Source: Verrucomicrobiales bacterium
GTDB lineage: Bacteria; Verrucomicrobiota; Verrucomicrobiia; Verrucomicrobiales; DEV007
Reading direction: 5' to 3'
Assembly (NCBI GenBank): GCA_029213195.1
Contig: JARGNI010000037.1
Location: 1 to 57,192, forward strand
Length of the DNA stretch: 57,192 bases
Numbering within the stretch: the first letter of the stretch is position 1; every line of letters starts with the position of its first letter. Positions 44,603 through 53,166 of this stretch are shown in pieces. Both the position numbers and the translations under genes were made by a program. The notes beneath the pieces were generated by a model. The model had not been told where the DNA came from, made no database searches, and was given only the letters and a program-made list of their open reading frames with translations.

Positions 44603-44856
44603 GCAGCCTGTCGGACTTATCTGATCTGGCCGCGAAAAACGAGGTTTCGGCGCAAATTTCCGTCCTCCTTCGCTCAAACCGTCTAATTCTACTTTGTTAA
44701 CATTCGAGTCATTCGCGGAAATTCTTTTCCATTCGCGTTACGATCCAATAATTTGAACGCGAATGAACACGAATATCCGCGAATTTACGCAAATATTTCC
44801 GATCCAGGAATCTCTTTTAGAAATCTAACAAAGTAGCCCTAGTTCCGACAGGCTGC
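44603..44856. repeat. 254-base nested inverted repeat (MITE-like candidate)
   Basis: Four pairs of perfect inverted repeats are nested: GCAGCCTGTCGGA (44603) with TCCGACAGGCTGC (44844); CTACTTTGTTA (44689) with TAACAAAGTAG (44826); ATTCGCGGA (44711) with TCCGCGAAT (44776); ATTCGCGTT (44731) with AACGCGAAT (44756). No coding frame is inside. Size, ends and nesting suit a miniature inverted-repeat element or a compound REP element. Confidence 0.75.
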
Positions 44857-44904
44857 TGGATGGAATAGCGCAAGGTGAAGCGCAGATTTCGCTTGTTTAG
44901 GGGT

Positions 44905-44937
44905 GCGGCGGCCGGCGAACCGGCGGCTTGACGCCGC
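44905..44937. repeat. GC-rich cruciform repeat
   Basis: GCGGCG (44905) pairs with CGCCGC (44932), enclosing GCCGG-cgaa-CCGGC. A smaller inverted repeat AAGCG/CGCTT lies just before it at 44878-44894. These look like another extragenic palindromic unit. Confidence 0.6.
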
Positions 44938-45074
44938 TTTGGTTTGGAGGTCGACGTCGATTATCGATTCAACGAGGAAATTTCCAAATTGAGCGGCAGG
45001 TGGAGGAAAAGCGCAGTCAAGCCTGCGCACTCCAAACTTGCCGGTTTCTGTTACTTAACCTTGCGCCATTCGCC

Positions 45075-46274
45075 CTACACGGGAGTGGACGAGCGAGCTG
45101 CTTCGAGAACACGAAGGTATTCCCCGGCGCAGTGTGACCATCCCATTTCAGGAGGGGAACTGGTGCTCGTATTGGTTTCCTCCTGATCGAGAACTTCTTC
45201 CAGTGCCTCCACATACGCGGCAAGGTTGTTCGGAGGCACGAGTTTGGAATTCGGCATTTCGTTGATCCGCTCGTGGATTCCCCCCACATCGGTGGAGACG
45301 ACGGGAAGCCCGCAAGCCATGGCTTCGAGAATGACATTGGGAAAGCCCTCGTTCTCGCTGCTCAAACAGAGAATATCGGCGGCCCGCATTCTTGACGCGA
45401 TCTCTTCCGGGCCCATGCAGCCGTGGATTTCTACGGTATCATCCAGACCAGAGGATTGAACGAATTGCTCCAAGGGTTCGCGCAGAGGTCCATCTCCAAT
45501 CAGGCAGAGTCGGGCTAAGGGTTTGCCTTCCTTCTTTCTTTGCTCTTTGAGAAGGGCCACTGCTTTAAGAAGAAATTTAGGATTTTTCACGGGGAGGTAG
45601 TTGCCCACGAACAGAAGAAGTGGGCCTCGATTCCTATTCGACAGCATTTCGGTGCGCTCTATGACGGGCGCCGGAAAAAAGACTTCGGTGTCTACCCCAT
45701 TGTAAATGACCTCGAGTTTTCCTAAGAGTGCACCGGCCTCCCGCAGCCGCCGGGCGAGATCCCCGCTTCGACAGATCACGAAGGAAGCGGCTTCCATCGC
45801 CTGCAGGATCTTCCGGCGGCGGGTTGGGATCTTGAGATATTGGTGGGTATCCGTTCCCTGCGTGATCAGAATGAGCGGGAGACCGTGTCGGGAACAGAGA
45901 CGGGCCATGGCACAGCCGTCAGGAAAGAGCCAGGAAGTCAACACGACATCGGGCCGGTGTTCTTGAATGATTTGCGTGAAAGATCGTTCCAGCGTCTGTG
46001 CCATCCAGCCGCTGTTCCAGCGATCACCGACTTTCGGGAGATACGGGGTGGGAACGTAGACGGGGGCAAAAGGGACATCTTCGTCGCGAGGTCGCAACTC
46101 CCGGCGGCTCCGGGGAGGAAAGACCGGACGGGGAGAAAGGACCCGAATCGAAGCATGCGGAGAGAGGTGATGAAGAAGCGTGGCATTGTCGAGTCCCCGG
46201 ACGGGCTCCGTAAGATCCGGGAAGAGATTGGAGACAAAGAGGACTCGAAGACCTTCTGTGGCAGGGTATGTCAT
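45075..46274 (-). CDS. Glycosyltransferase family 4
   Basis: A 399-aa GT-B enzyme. N-terminal LRVLFVSNLFPDLTEPVRG; then ITQGTDTHQYL in the acceptor domain; C-terminal VIYNGVDTEVF, LLFVGNYLPVKNPKFLLKA, LCLIGDGPLREPL and SSENEGFPNVILEAMACGLPVVSTDVGG, the full GT4 donor-site signature. It is divergent from another GT4 gene and separated from the downstream ligase by the repeat-rich spacer. Confidence 0.93.
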   Translation of the reverse strand: MTYPATEGLRVLFVSNLFPDLTEPVRGLDNATLLHHLSPHASIRVLSPRPVFPPRSRRELRPRDEDVPFAPVYVPTPYLPKVGDRWNSGWMAQTLERSFTQIIQEHRPDVVLTSWLFPDGCAMARLCSRHGLPLILITQGTDTHQYLKIPTRRRKILQAMEAASFVICRSGDLARRLREAGALLGKLEVIYNGVDTEVFFPAPVIERTEMLSNRNRGPLLLFVGNYLPVKNPKFLLKAVALLKEQRKKEGKPLARLCLIGDGPLREPLEQFVQSSGLDDTVEIHGCMGPEEIASRMRAADILCLSSENEGFPNVILEAMACGLPVVSTDVGGIHERINEMPNSKLVPPNNLAAYVEALEEVLDQEETNTSTSSPPEMGWSHCAGEYLRVLEAARSSTPV

Positions 46275-46311
46275 GGCGGATTTCGATTTTCAGGCGGTGT
46301 CAAACATACGA

Positions 46312-46347
46312 AGAGAACCCAAAGAATACGAATGTTCTCTTTGGGTT
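46312..46347. promoter_or_regulatory. Two overlapping, competing inverted repeats
   Basis: AACCCAAAGA (46316) pairs with TCTTTGGGTT (46338), a perfect 10-bp stem. AGAGAAC (46312) pairs with GTTCTCT (46334), a perfect 7-bp stem. The two share bases on both sides, so only one can form at a time in RNA; as DNA they give an extended operator-like site. They lie in the 147-base divergent promoter between two GT4 genes. Confidence 0.55.
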
Positions 46348-46421
46348 GAGACGCAATCGCAGAGAAGCAGGGCAGGAATTCGGCTTGATCCAAGCGACTT
46401 TCCGATGTCCCTTCTGCCACC

Positions 46422-47645
46422 ATGATTCGAGTTCAGGTCCCTGCCAACTGCTTCTATCCCGAGTTACCGGGGGGACCGAATCAGTACTTTCGGTATGGTC
46501 CGTTTTTGCGGGAGCGTGGCGTCCAACTCGTCGTCCACACCCCGAGGCAACCTCACCATCAGGAGAAGGAATTTGAAATCAATGGGATTGAAGTTCATAG
46601 GCACGATTTGCCTGCGGGCGGGAGTCATCAGCGAGACCTCGAATTACTCCTCGAAATCGCGATCGATTCGGTAGGTCGAGGGAGCGATGCGAGCGGCTCA
46701 CGCCTTCATCCCATTGGGACTTTTCTCGAATCTCGTTCCGCCCTGTCCCGCTTATGGCGGGCGAGGCTGCGAGGCATTCCTTCCTGCGTTCACATGATGA
46801 TGATGCCTGAGTGGGGTTCGGAATCGTTCCCCCGGAGATACCGGGAGTCCCTGCGGGCGAAAGTTCTCTTTTCTCCCTACGCCAAAATGCTCATGTGCAG
46901 CCGGGTGATGGGACGGGCCTATGCCGAATACGCGAAGACCTCACCCGGACGAATCGAGGCCATTCCGAACGGGATCGACCTCTCCGTTTTTTCTCCGGTT
47001 TCCCCGGAAAGGAAACGTGAACTTCGCACCGAGCTGAATCTTTCCCAGGAAGCGCCTCTCGTCATCTATGTGGGGAGTGTCGTTCCGCGCAAGGGTGTCG
47101 ATCTCCTCGTGGAGGCCTGGGAAGGAGTTCTCCGCCTTCACCCGGACGCCGTTCTCTTGATAGTCGGGAGTACGGGGGCGCGCCCTACGATCCGGGATGC
47201 CGCCGAGGTATCTGAAACCGACCGGTATATCGGGGAGGTTTTTGACCGGATCGAGCAATTGAGTCGACCCGGAAGCGTTCATTTTGCGGGAGAGGTCGAA
47301 AATGTTCAGGAATATTACCGGGCATCCGATTTGTTTGCTTTCGCTTCGCACCGGGAAGGCCTTCCCAGCGTGATCCTCGAGGCCATGGCGTGTGGACTTC
47401 CCTGTGTGACGGCTCCGTTCCTGGGGTTACCCGATGATGGGGAGGAATATGGAGTCGCGGGTGAGCACTATGTCAAATCCAGTTATGCCCCGGAGGAATT
47501 GGCACAGGACATCTCCTCGCTGATCGGCGACGAGGAAGCGCGGGAAGCCATGGGGAAGAAGGCGATTTCCTGGATGCGGGAAACCCAGGGCATGGAGAAG
47601 GCCACCGACCGTCTCGCGGAGATCTATCATGAAATCGTTGGATAA
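46422..47645 (+). CDS. Glycosyltransferase family 4
   Basis: A 407-aa GT-B enzyme. The N-terminal PANCFYPELPGGPNQYFRYG is a typical acceptor-domain loop. The C-terminal domain has AIPNGIDLSVFSP, LVIYVGSVVPRKGVDLLVEA, LLIVGSTGARP and SHREGLPSVILEAMACGLP. It is the first gene of a plus-strand run that continues with acylation and heptose genes to the window end. Confidence 0.93.
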   Translation: MIRVQVPANCFYPELPGGPNQYFRYGPFLRERGVQLVVHTPRQPHHQEKEFEINGIEVHRHDLPAGGSHQRDLELLLEIAIDSVGRGSDASGSRLHPIGTFLESRSALSRLWRARLRGIPSCVHMMMMPEWGSESFPRRYRESLRAKVLFSPYAKMLMCSRVMGRAYAEYAKTSPGRIEAIPNGIDLSVFSPVSPERKRELRTELNLSQEAPLVIYVGSVVPRKGVDLLVEAWEGVLRLHPDAVLLIVGSTGARPTIRDAAEVSETDRYIGEVFDRIEQLSRPGSVHFAGEVENVQEYYRASDLFAFASHREGLPSVILEAMACGLPCVTAPFLGLPDDGEEYGVAGEHYVKSSYAPEELAQDISSLIGDEEAREAMGKKAISWMRETQGMEKATDRLAEIYHEIVG

Positions 47646-47718
47646 ATCGGGCATGCAGTAGATTAGAGCTGAGGTGCGGAAGCAGAGGAGACCAGCAAAA
47701 CAGTAGAAATCCCGCAAC

Positions 47719-49140
47719 GTGCTCTTCAACAGCTACACCTTCTGGATCTTTTTTGCCGTCGTTGCTTTGGTGTATCGATTCCTCGATCATCGGGGAAGAA
47801 ACCATTTCCTGCTCCTCTCGAGCTATGTCTTCTACGGATACTGGGATTGGCGTTTCCTGACCTTGATCGCGTTTTCGACGGTCGTCGATTTTGTTGCCGG
47901 CAGGCGCATCGCCCGTTCGCAAGCATCCGGAAGCCTGGGGCGGGAATGGCTTTTGGCTTCGCTGATCGCCAACCTCGGACTTCTCGCGGTATTCAAGTAT
48001 TTCGGATTCTTTGTCTCCGAGTTCAACACTCTCCTTGCGGCCTTCGGATGGGAAAAAGGCCTTCCCGGGGTGGAATTGATCCTTCCCGTCGGCATTTCTT
48101 TCTACACCTTCCAGACCCTCAGCTACACCATCGACGTGTATCAAGGGAAGACACGCCCTGCCCAGAATCCGATCGATTTTGCCGTCTACGTATCCTTCTT
48201 TCCCCAGCTCGTGGCCGGTCCGATTGAGCGTTCCTCACACCTTCTCCCCCAGGTCGTCGAGCCACGCCCAAAGCTCGACGAAGCTCGATTTCGAGAAGGG
48301 CTCTACCTGGTCATGGGGGGGCTTTTCCGAAAAGTGGTCATTGCCGACAACATGGCGATGATCGCGAACCAGATCTTCTCTCGTCCCACCGAACAGCTCA
48401 GCGGAGCTGAGGTTCTAATTGGGGTTTATGCTTTCGCTTTTCAGATCTACGGGGATTTTTCGGGCTACAGCTCGATCGCACAAGGAACCGCCAAATGGTT
48501 GGGTTTCGATTTGATGGATAATTTTCGTCATCCGTATTTCGCGAGATCCCCCCGGGAATTCTGGCAGCGCTGGCACATCAGTCTGTCCACTTGGCTGCGG
48601 GACTATCTCTACATCCCCCTGGGAGGAAATCGGAAGGGTTCGTGGTTCACCTACCGAAACCTCATGATCACAATGGTCCTCGGGGGACTCTGGCACGGCG
48701 CCGCCTGGACTTTCGTGATCTGGGGGGCGATCCATGGAATCTGGTTGGCGCTTCACCGTGGCCTCGGTGGGGCCCGAGGAGGGAGCCGCCAGGAGAATCG
48801 AATGGTCGACGGAATCAAGATCGTCGTGACGTTTCACCTGGTCTGCCTTACCTGGCTGTTCTTCCGAGCCGAGAACCTCGAGCAGGCTCTCGGGATGCTG
48901 GAGGTTCTCTTCGCTGGACCCTGGGTCTGGAACGAGGCGTTGACCGGGTTTCTTGTTCTGATGGGATTTTTTCTCATTCCTCTTCTTGTTTTCGAAATCT
49001 GGCTGGAAAGACGAGAGAATCTCTACTCTTTGAATGAGCTAGGCTGGGTCTCGCGGGGTGCCGTCTACCTTTTTATCCTCCTGATGCTCCTGTTCTTCGG
49101 GGCGCCGGAGCGACAGGAGTTCATCTATTTCCGATTTTGA
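47719..49140 (+). CDS. MBOAT O-acyltransferase (AlgI-like), copy 1
   Basis: A 473-aa membrane-bound acyltransferase that moves acetyl or other acyl groups from the cytoplasm to a periplasmic glycan with a partner SGNH protein. Start codon GTG (protein MLFNSYTFWIFF). Family motifs: YVFYGYWDWRFL, LPVGISFYTFQTLSYTIDVY, FFPQLVAGPIERSSHLLPQ, FWQRWHISLSTWLRDYLYIPLGGN-type block, and GGLWHGAAWTFVIWG with the catalytic His326. The SGNH gene starts 3 bases after its stop. It is clearly a paralogue of the second MBOAT near 54.3-55.7 kb. Confidence 0.95.
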   Translation: MLFNSYTFWIFFAVVALVYRFLDHRGRNHFLLLSSYVFYGYWDWRFLTLIAFSTVVDFVAGRRIARSQASGSLGREWLLASLIANLGLLAVFKYFGFFVSEFNTLLAAFGWEKGLPGVELILPVGISFYTFQTLSYTIDVYQGKTRPAQNPIDFAVYVSFFPQLVAGPIERSSHLLPQVVEPRPKLDEARFREGLYLVMGGLFRKVVIADNMAMIANQIFSRPTEQLSGAEVLIGVYAFAFQIYGDFSGYSSIAQGTAKWLGFDLMDNFRHPYFARSPREFWQRWHISLSTWLRDYLYIPLGGNRKGSWFTYRNLMITMVLGGLWHGAAWTFVIWGAIHGIWLALHRGLGGARGGSRQENRMVDGIKIVVTFHLVCLTWLFFRAENLEQALGMLEVLFAGPWVWNEALTGFLVLMGFFLIPLLVFEIWLERRENLYSLNELGWVSRGAVYLFILLMLLFFGAPERQEFIYFRF

Positions 49141-49143
49141 AGC

Positions 49144-50076
49144 ATGTACACAATAACTTCCAACAAGGCTACAGGATTTCTCTGGAAAACGAGAGAGGGA
49201 AAAGTCGTTCTTTTTCTTCTGCTGGCCTTGTTGCTCCTGGAGATCGGGGCGCGGAGCTTCGAAGAGCGTCTTTCTGCGGACCTGGCCCACTTTTCAGAAC
49301 TCCCGCAGGCGGCGGATCGACTGCGAGAAGGCTCTCGGGACGGGTCCGTCCTCGTTATCGGAAACTCCCTGGCTCGCGAGGGGATCGATACGGAACGGAT
49401 GCGGGAAGCGTTCGGGAATGTCGAGTTTTTTCACCCGGATGGAAGTTCCGTCGTGGAATGGTCCTGGGGGCTGCGACGTTATTTCCTCTCTCAGGGTAGT
49501 ATTCCCGATCGGATCCTCGTAATCACCGCCCGCAGTCACCTGGTCGATCATGTGGTCGCCCCCGAGAAACTCGGGGCCTACCTCGTAGGGGATGAGAATA
49601 TCGGATCTGCCCTTGAGTCACTCGACAATCACGAAGCCACTGCGCGATTTTTGCTCGGGCGCGTCTCCCACCTCTTTGCCAACCGGAGCCGTGTGCGCCC
49701 CTTGATCGGCTATCGCTTTCTGCCCGGTTTTGAGGAAGCCTGGCCTCTTCTCGCCTCCGCCGGGATGGAGGCTCAGTTGGCGATCGAGGGGGAGGAAGCC
49801 CTCGTTTCCCGCTCGCTGGTGGCGCTTCCCCGGCTGGTTGCGTTTGCGAAGAAGAGTGGGAGCGAATTGATCGTGGTAAAGATTCCCATGGTCGCAGACT
49901 ACGATCTCCCGGATGACGTGGTCGAAATCCTGGAATCGAACGAGATCCGTTTGATCGACCTCAGCGATCTGGACGGCATCAGTGAATCCTCGTTTCGCGA
50001 CGGTTATCACTTGAATCGGGAAGGGGCCAGCATTACGACAAAGGCCCTTCTCGATGCCCTGGTGAATACACCGTAA
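49144..50076 (+). CDS. Membrane-anchored SGNH-hydrolase-type protein, partner of MBOAT 1
   Basis: A 310-aa protein with one N-terminal helix (VVLFLLLALLLLEIGA) and an extracytoplasmic SGNH-like domain. VLVIGNSLAREGID has the position of the catalytic Ser block, and FRDGYHLNREGASI has the C-terminal Asp/His block. Such proteins complete glycan acetylation with MBOAT enzymes. It starts 3 bases after the MBOAT stop, strongly suggesting one acylation unit. Confidence 0.82.
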   Translation: MYTITSNKATGFLWKTREGKVVLFLLLALLLLEIGARSFEERLSADLAHFSELPQAADRLREGSRDGSVLVIGNSLAREGIDTERMREAFGNVEFFHPDGSSVVEWSWGLRRYFLSQGSIPDRILVITARSHLVDHVVAPEKLGAYLVGDENIGSALESLDNHEATARFLLGRVSHLFANRSRVRPLIGYRFLPGFEEAWPLLASAGMEAQLAIEGEEALVSRSLVALPRLVAFAKKSGSELIVVKIPMVADYDLPDDVVEILESNEIRLIDLSDLDGISESSFRDGYHLNREGASITTKALLDALVNTP

Positions 50077-50099
50077 TCGTTCCGCCTGCGGTTGATTTC

Positions 50100-50675
50100 A
50101 TGACAATGCCTTCCCCAGAATCTTATGATGCCGTGTTCCTTGATCGTGACGGCGTGATCAACGAGGAAGTGGGAATCATCCGATCCACGGATCAGCTTCG
50201 TCTCATCTCGGGTTCCGGCGAAGCGATTGCCCGACTCAATGCCATGGGGATCCCAGCCATCGTGATCACGAACCAGCCGGTAGTTGCTCGGGGCTGGGTG
50301 TCGGAGGGCGAACTGGCAGAGATTCATCGGCATCTGCGGGAAATGCTCCGTGACTTCGGAGCGACTCTCGATGAAATCCATTACTGCCCCCATCACGAGA
50401 ACGCCAACGATCCGGCGTATCGCACCGCCTGCGAATGCCGGAAACCTAGGCCCGGATTGATCCAGATGGCTCTGAAGGAACGAAATCTCCAACCCGAAAA
50501 ATGCGTCATGATCGGTGACCGGACCGTCGACCTGGCGGCGGGGCAGGCCGCGGGCTGCTCCACTTTCCTGGTTCAGACGGGATTCGCCGGAAAAGATGGA
50601 AAATGCGACTCGACGCCGGACCGCACTTTTGAAAATCTTGCTGATGCGGTAACCCATATCGAAACATGTCGATGA
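50100..50675 (+). CDS. gmhB: D-glycero-D-manno-heptose 1,7-bisphosphate phosphatase
   Basis: A 191-aa HAD-superfamily phosphatase that removes the C7 phosphate of the heptose bisphosphate. The nucleophile motif is FLDRDGVINEE, followed by VITNQPVVARG. The zinc loop CPHHENAND...ACECRKPRPG is intact. The third HAD motif is MIGDRTVDLAAG. The gene overlaps hddC slightly and forms a coupled block with hddC and hddA, whose kinase normally makes its substrate. Confidence 0.93.
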   Translation: MTMPSPESYDAVFLDRDGVINEEVGIIRSTDQLRLISGSGEAIARLNAMGIPAIVITNQPVVARGWVSEGELAEIHRHLREMLRDFGATLDEIHYCPHHENANDPAYRTACECRKPRPGLIQMALKERNLQPEKCVMIGDRTVDLAAGQAAGCSTFLVQTGFAGKDGKCDSTPDRTFENLADAVTHIETCR

Positions 50676-51394
50676 AAGCCCAGGTCAAAAAAGCAGTCGT
50701 TCTTTCCGCCGGATTGGGGACCCGACTCGGGAATCTCACCCGGGAGTGTCCCAAGGTGATGGTGCCCATTTCCGGGAAACCGATGCTGGAGCATCACGTC
50801 GAGTGGCTTCTCCGTTTTGGAGTCGAGGAGTTTTTCTTCAACCTGCACTACCTGCCCGACGAGATCACCGATCATTTCGGGGACGGAGGCAAATGGGGGG
50901 TAAAGGTTCGCTACTTCTACGAGGAGAACTTGAGGGGAACGGCCGGCTCACTGCATGGATTCCGGGAATATCTCGATGAACCCTTTCTCGTGCAATACGG
51001 CGATGTGTTTTCCCGGCTGCAATTGGACCGGCTGGAATCTTTTCATCGGGGACATTCCGCCACGGCGTCTCTCGTGATTCACCCCAGTTCTCATCCCCAC
51101 GACAGCGATATCGTCGAAGTGTCGGCGGAGGATCGCATCACCCACATCCACCACAAGCCCGGAGACGATCGCTTCGGAAACCTGGGAAATGCGGGGGCGT
51201 ATCTGCTCGAACCGGAGTCCCTCGATTTCCTGGCGGGGCCCGAAGTTGCCGAAGATTTCTGCAAGGAGCTCTTTCCCCGTATGCTCGCTGGTGGAGCCTC
51301 CCTGTTCGGCTACAATACCGGGGATCTTCTCCTCGATGTAGGGACCCCGGAACGACTTCGCTGGATCGAGCAATTTCTCAAGGACCATTCATGA
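50672..51394 (+). CDS. hddC: Heptose 1-phosphate guanylyltransferase-like nucleotidyltransferase
   Basis: A 240-aa nucleotidyltransferase, likely joining GMP to D-glycero-alpha-D-manno-heptose 1-phosphate. The signature AVVLSAGLGTRLGNLT is followed by CPKVMVPISGKPMLEHHV, FLVQYGDVFSR for metal binding, and LLLDVGTPERL. ATG 50672 overlaps the gmhB stop as ATGA; ATG 50666 is an alternative. Assignment to HddC rests on linkage to gmhB and hddA, since such enzymes are hard to separate by sequence. Confidence 0.85.
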   Translation: MKAQVKKAVVLSAGLGTRLGNLTRECPKVMVPISGKPMLEHHVEWLLRFGVEEFFFNLHYLPDEITDHFGDGGKWGVKVRYFYEENLRGTAGSLHGFREYLDEPFLVQYGDVFSRLQLDRLESFHRGHSATASLVIHPSSHPHDSDIVEVSAEDRITHIHHKPGDDRFGNLGNAGAYLLEPESLDFLAGPEVAEDFCKELFPRMLAGGASLFGYNTGDLLLDVGTPERLRWIEQFLKDHS

Positions 51395-52371
51395 TCATTT
51401 CCCGCACTCCTTTCCGTGTCAGCCTTGTCGGTGGTGGCTCCGACATGGCCAACTACTACCAGCACCGGGCCGGTCGTGTCCTCAGCTTTACGATCGATAG
51501 CTACATGTATGTGACCGTGAGCCCGCGTTTCGATGATTCCGTTCGCGTGGCCTACACGAAGACCGAGATCGTCGAAGATTTCGAGGACCTCCAGCACGGG
51601 ATCATTCGGGAAGCGATGAGAATGACAGGGGCGACCAAGGGGGTCGAGATCACCACGATTGCGAATATCTTTGCCGGCACCGGTCTGGGGTCTTCCTCCT
51701 CGCTCGCGACCGGGGTCCTTCACGCCCTCCATGCCTACCGAGGCGACTACGTGACCAAGGCGGAACTTTGCGAGCAGGCCTGCCAGTTGGAAATCGAGGT
51801 TCTGGGTGCTCCGATCGGGAAGCAGGACCAGTATGCGGCCGGCTTCGGCGGGATCAATGTGATCCAGTTCAATCCGGATGGCTCGGTATTCGTCGAACCC
51901 GTGGTCTGCGATCGATCGATCCGTGAAACTCTACAGGAACGGCTTCTCCTGTTCTACACCGGAATGCGGGGAAACAACACAAAGCTGCTCGGGGAGCAGA
52001 CCAGGGAGATTTCGAAAGAAGAGAAGCGGGCCGTTCTCGATGAGATGGTGGAACTGGTGGGTCCGCTGCGGGCCGCACTGACGGAAGGCGACCTCGATCG
52101 AGTGGGAGAACTCCTGCATGCAAACTGGCTCCTCAAGAAGCAGCTGACCCGTGGAATCGCCAATGACCGAATCGACTCCCTTTACGAGGCCGGCATCGAG
52201 GCCGGGGCAGGAGGGGGGAAACTGCTCGGTGCGGGAGGAGGAGGATTTCTTCTTTTCTACTGCAGGGAGGACAGGCAGGAAGGCCTCCGACAGGCCATGG
52301 AGGCGGCTGGTCTCGAGGAGTTCCAGGCACGCATCGAAGGGCAGGGGAGCGCGATTGTGCATTATGGGTGA
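51391..52371 (+). CDS. hddA: D-glycero-alpha-D-manno-heptose 7-phosphate 1-kinase (GHMP kinase)
   Basis: A 326-aa GHMP-family kinase. The start MIISRTPFRVSLVGGGSD, the ATP-binding FAGTGLGSSSSLATGVLH, GKQDQYAAGFGG and GGKLLGAGGGGFLLFYC are all as in HddA. It phosphorylates C1 of the heptose 7-phosphate, giving the bisphosphate used by GmhB. ATGA overlap with hddC shows translational coupling. Together with gmhA it completes the GDP-heptose pathway in this window. Confidence 0.92.
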   Translation: MIISRTPFRVSLVGGGSDMANYYQHRAGRVLSFTIDSYMYVTVSPRFDDSVRVAYTKTEIVEDFEDLQHGIIREAMRMTGATKGVEITTIANIFAGTGLGSSSSLATGVLHALHAYRGDYVTKAELCEQACQLEIEVLGAPIGKQDQYAAGFGGINVIQFNPDGSVFVEPVVCDRSIRETLQERLLLFYTGMRGNNTKLLGEQTREISKEEKRAVLDEMVELVGPLRAALTEGDLDRVGELLHANWLLKKQLTRGIANDRIDSLYEAGIEAGAGGGKLLGAGGGGFLLFYCREDRQEGLRQAMEAAGLEEFQARIEGQGSAIVHYG

Positions 52372-52386
52372 TTCTTCGCCACCACC

Positions 52387-53166
52387 ATGAAGAGGGCAGC
52401 TTTCATTTACCTGGCCGGTCTGCATCTCCTCCTGGGGATCGTCTTGATCAAATCCGATTTTATTGACCGGGTAAAAGCCCGCCTTGGTGAGCCTCGATCG
52501 GAATCGGAGCATTCACGGCATTATGAAATCATGCTTCATTTTCACGAATGTATCGATGGAAATGTTCCGAAAGGATCTGTTCTGTTCTTCGGGGACAGCT
52601 TAATTCAAGGGTTGCTATGTACGAGGATCCAGGAGAATGCGGTAAATTTCGGTATTGGCACCGATACGACCGCGGGAGTATTGGATCGATTGGATACCTA
52701 TCGCTCTCTGGATCATGCTTCTCTGGTTGTTTTTGGAGTGGGTCTCAATGACCTCTTTTCGAAGCGGACTGATTCAGAGATCGTGGAGAATATCAAAGCG
52801 TTTCGATCCCGGATCCCAATCGAAACTCCTGTTTTGATCAATGCGATACTTCCCGTCGATCAACCTCTGGTCGAAGAGCGGAATGGGTTTAGCTACCAGG
52901 GCCTGAATAAGAGGATCGAGAATCTGAATGAACTTCTCCGAATCCTTTGTGCTGATAAGGATCAATATTGGTTTTGCGATCCTTCACGCGACCTGGAGGA
53001 CGGGGGAGGGAACCTGAAAAAGTCGCTTCACACAGGAGATGGTGTCCATTTGAATTCTGCAGGGAATGAAATATGGATAAGGGCCCTGGAAAAGGTTACT
53101 GGGTCCGTTTTGAGAGACGGGCAAAGAGCAAGCGCAAACTCCAGTGAAAGAGTGTCAGCGGAGTGA
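52387..53166 (+). CDS. Membrane-anchored GDSL/SGNH hydrolase
   Basis: A 259-aa protein with an N-terminal helix (FIYLAGLHLLLGIVLIK) and a complete SGNH set: block I FFGDSLIQG (catalytic Ser), block II VNFGIGTDTTAG (Gly), block III GVGLND (Asn), block V HTGDGVHLNSAG (Asp and His). With all catalytic residues it could be an active esterase, deacetylating or transacylating the glycan. It starts 15 bases after hddA and ends at the start of the next SGNH gene. Confidence 0.9.
   Translation: MKRAAFIYLAGLHLLLGIVLIKSDFIDRVKARLGEPRSESEHSRHYEIMLHFHECIDGNVPKGSVLFFGDSLIQGLLCTRIQENAVNFGIGTDTTAGVLDRLDTYRSLDHASLVVFGVGLNDLFSKRTDSEIVENIKAFRSRIPIETPVLINAILPVDQPLVEERNGFSYQGLNKRIENLNELLRILCADKDQYWFCDPSRDLEDGGGNLKKSLHTGDGVHLNSAGNEIWIRALEKVTGSVLRDGQRASANSSERVSAE

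Larger units (their letters stand above)
44383..45074. other. Palindrome-rich 0.7-kb spacer
   Basis: This is the longest gene-free stretch of the window, lying between the ligase and the next minus-strand glycosyltransferase. It is packed with inverted repeats, described in separate entries. Short frames across it translate repeats (RETGVPPV, AALHLALFHP-like) that are commonly mis-annotated as genes, and none has a convincing protein signature. Confidence 0.75.

Noticed and set aside
44839-45030. 63-aa minus-strand open frame in the repeat-rich spacer
   Set aside because: It translates palindromic repeats (AGRRTPKQAKSALHLALFHP) and has no protein-like conservation pattern.
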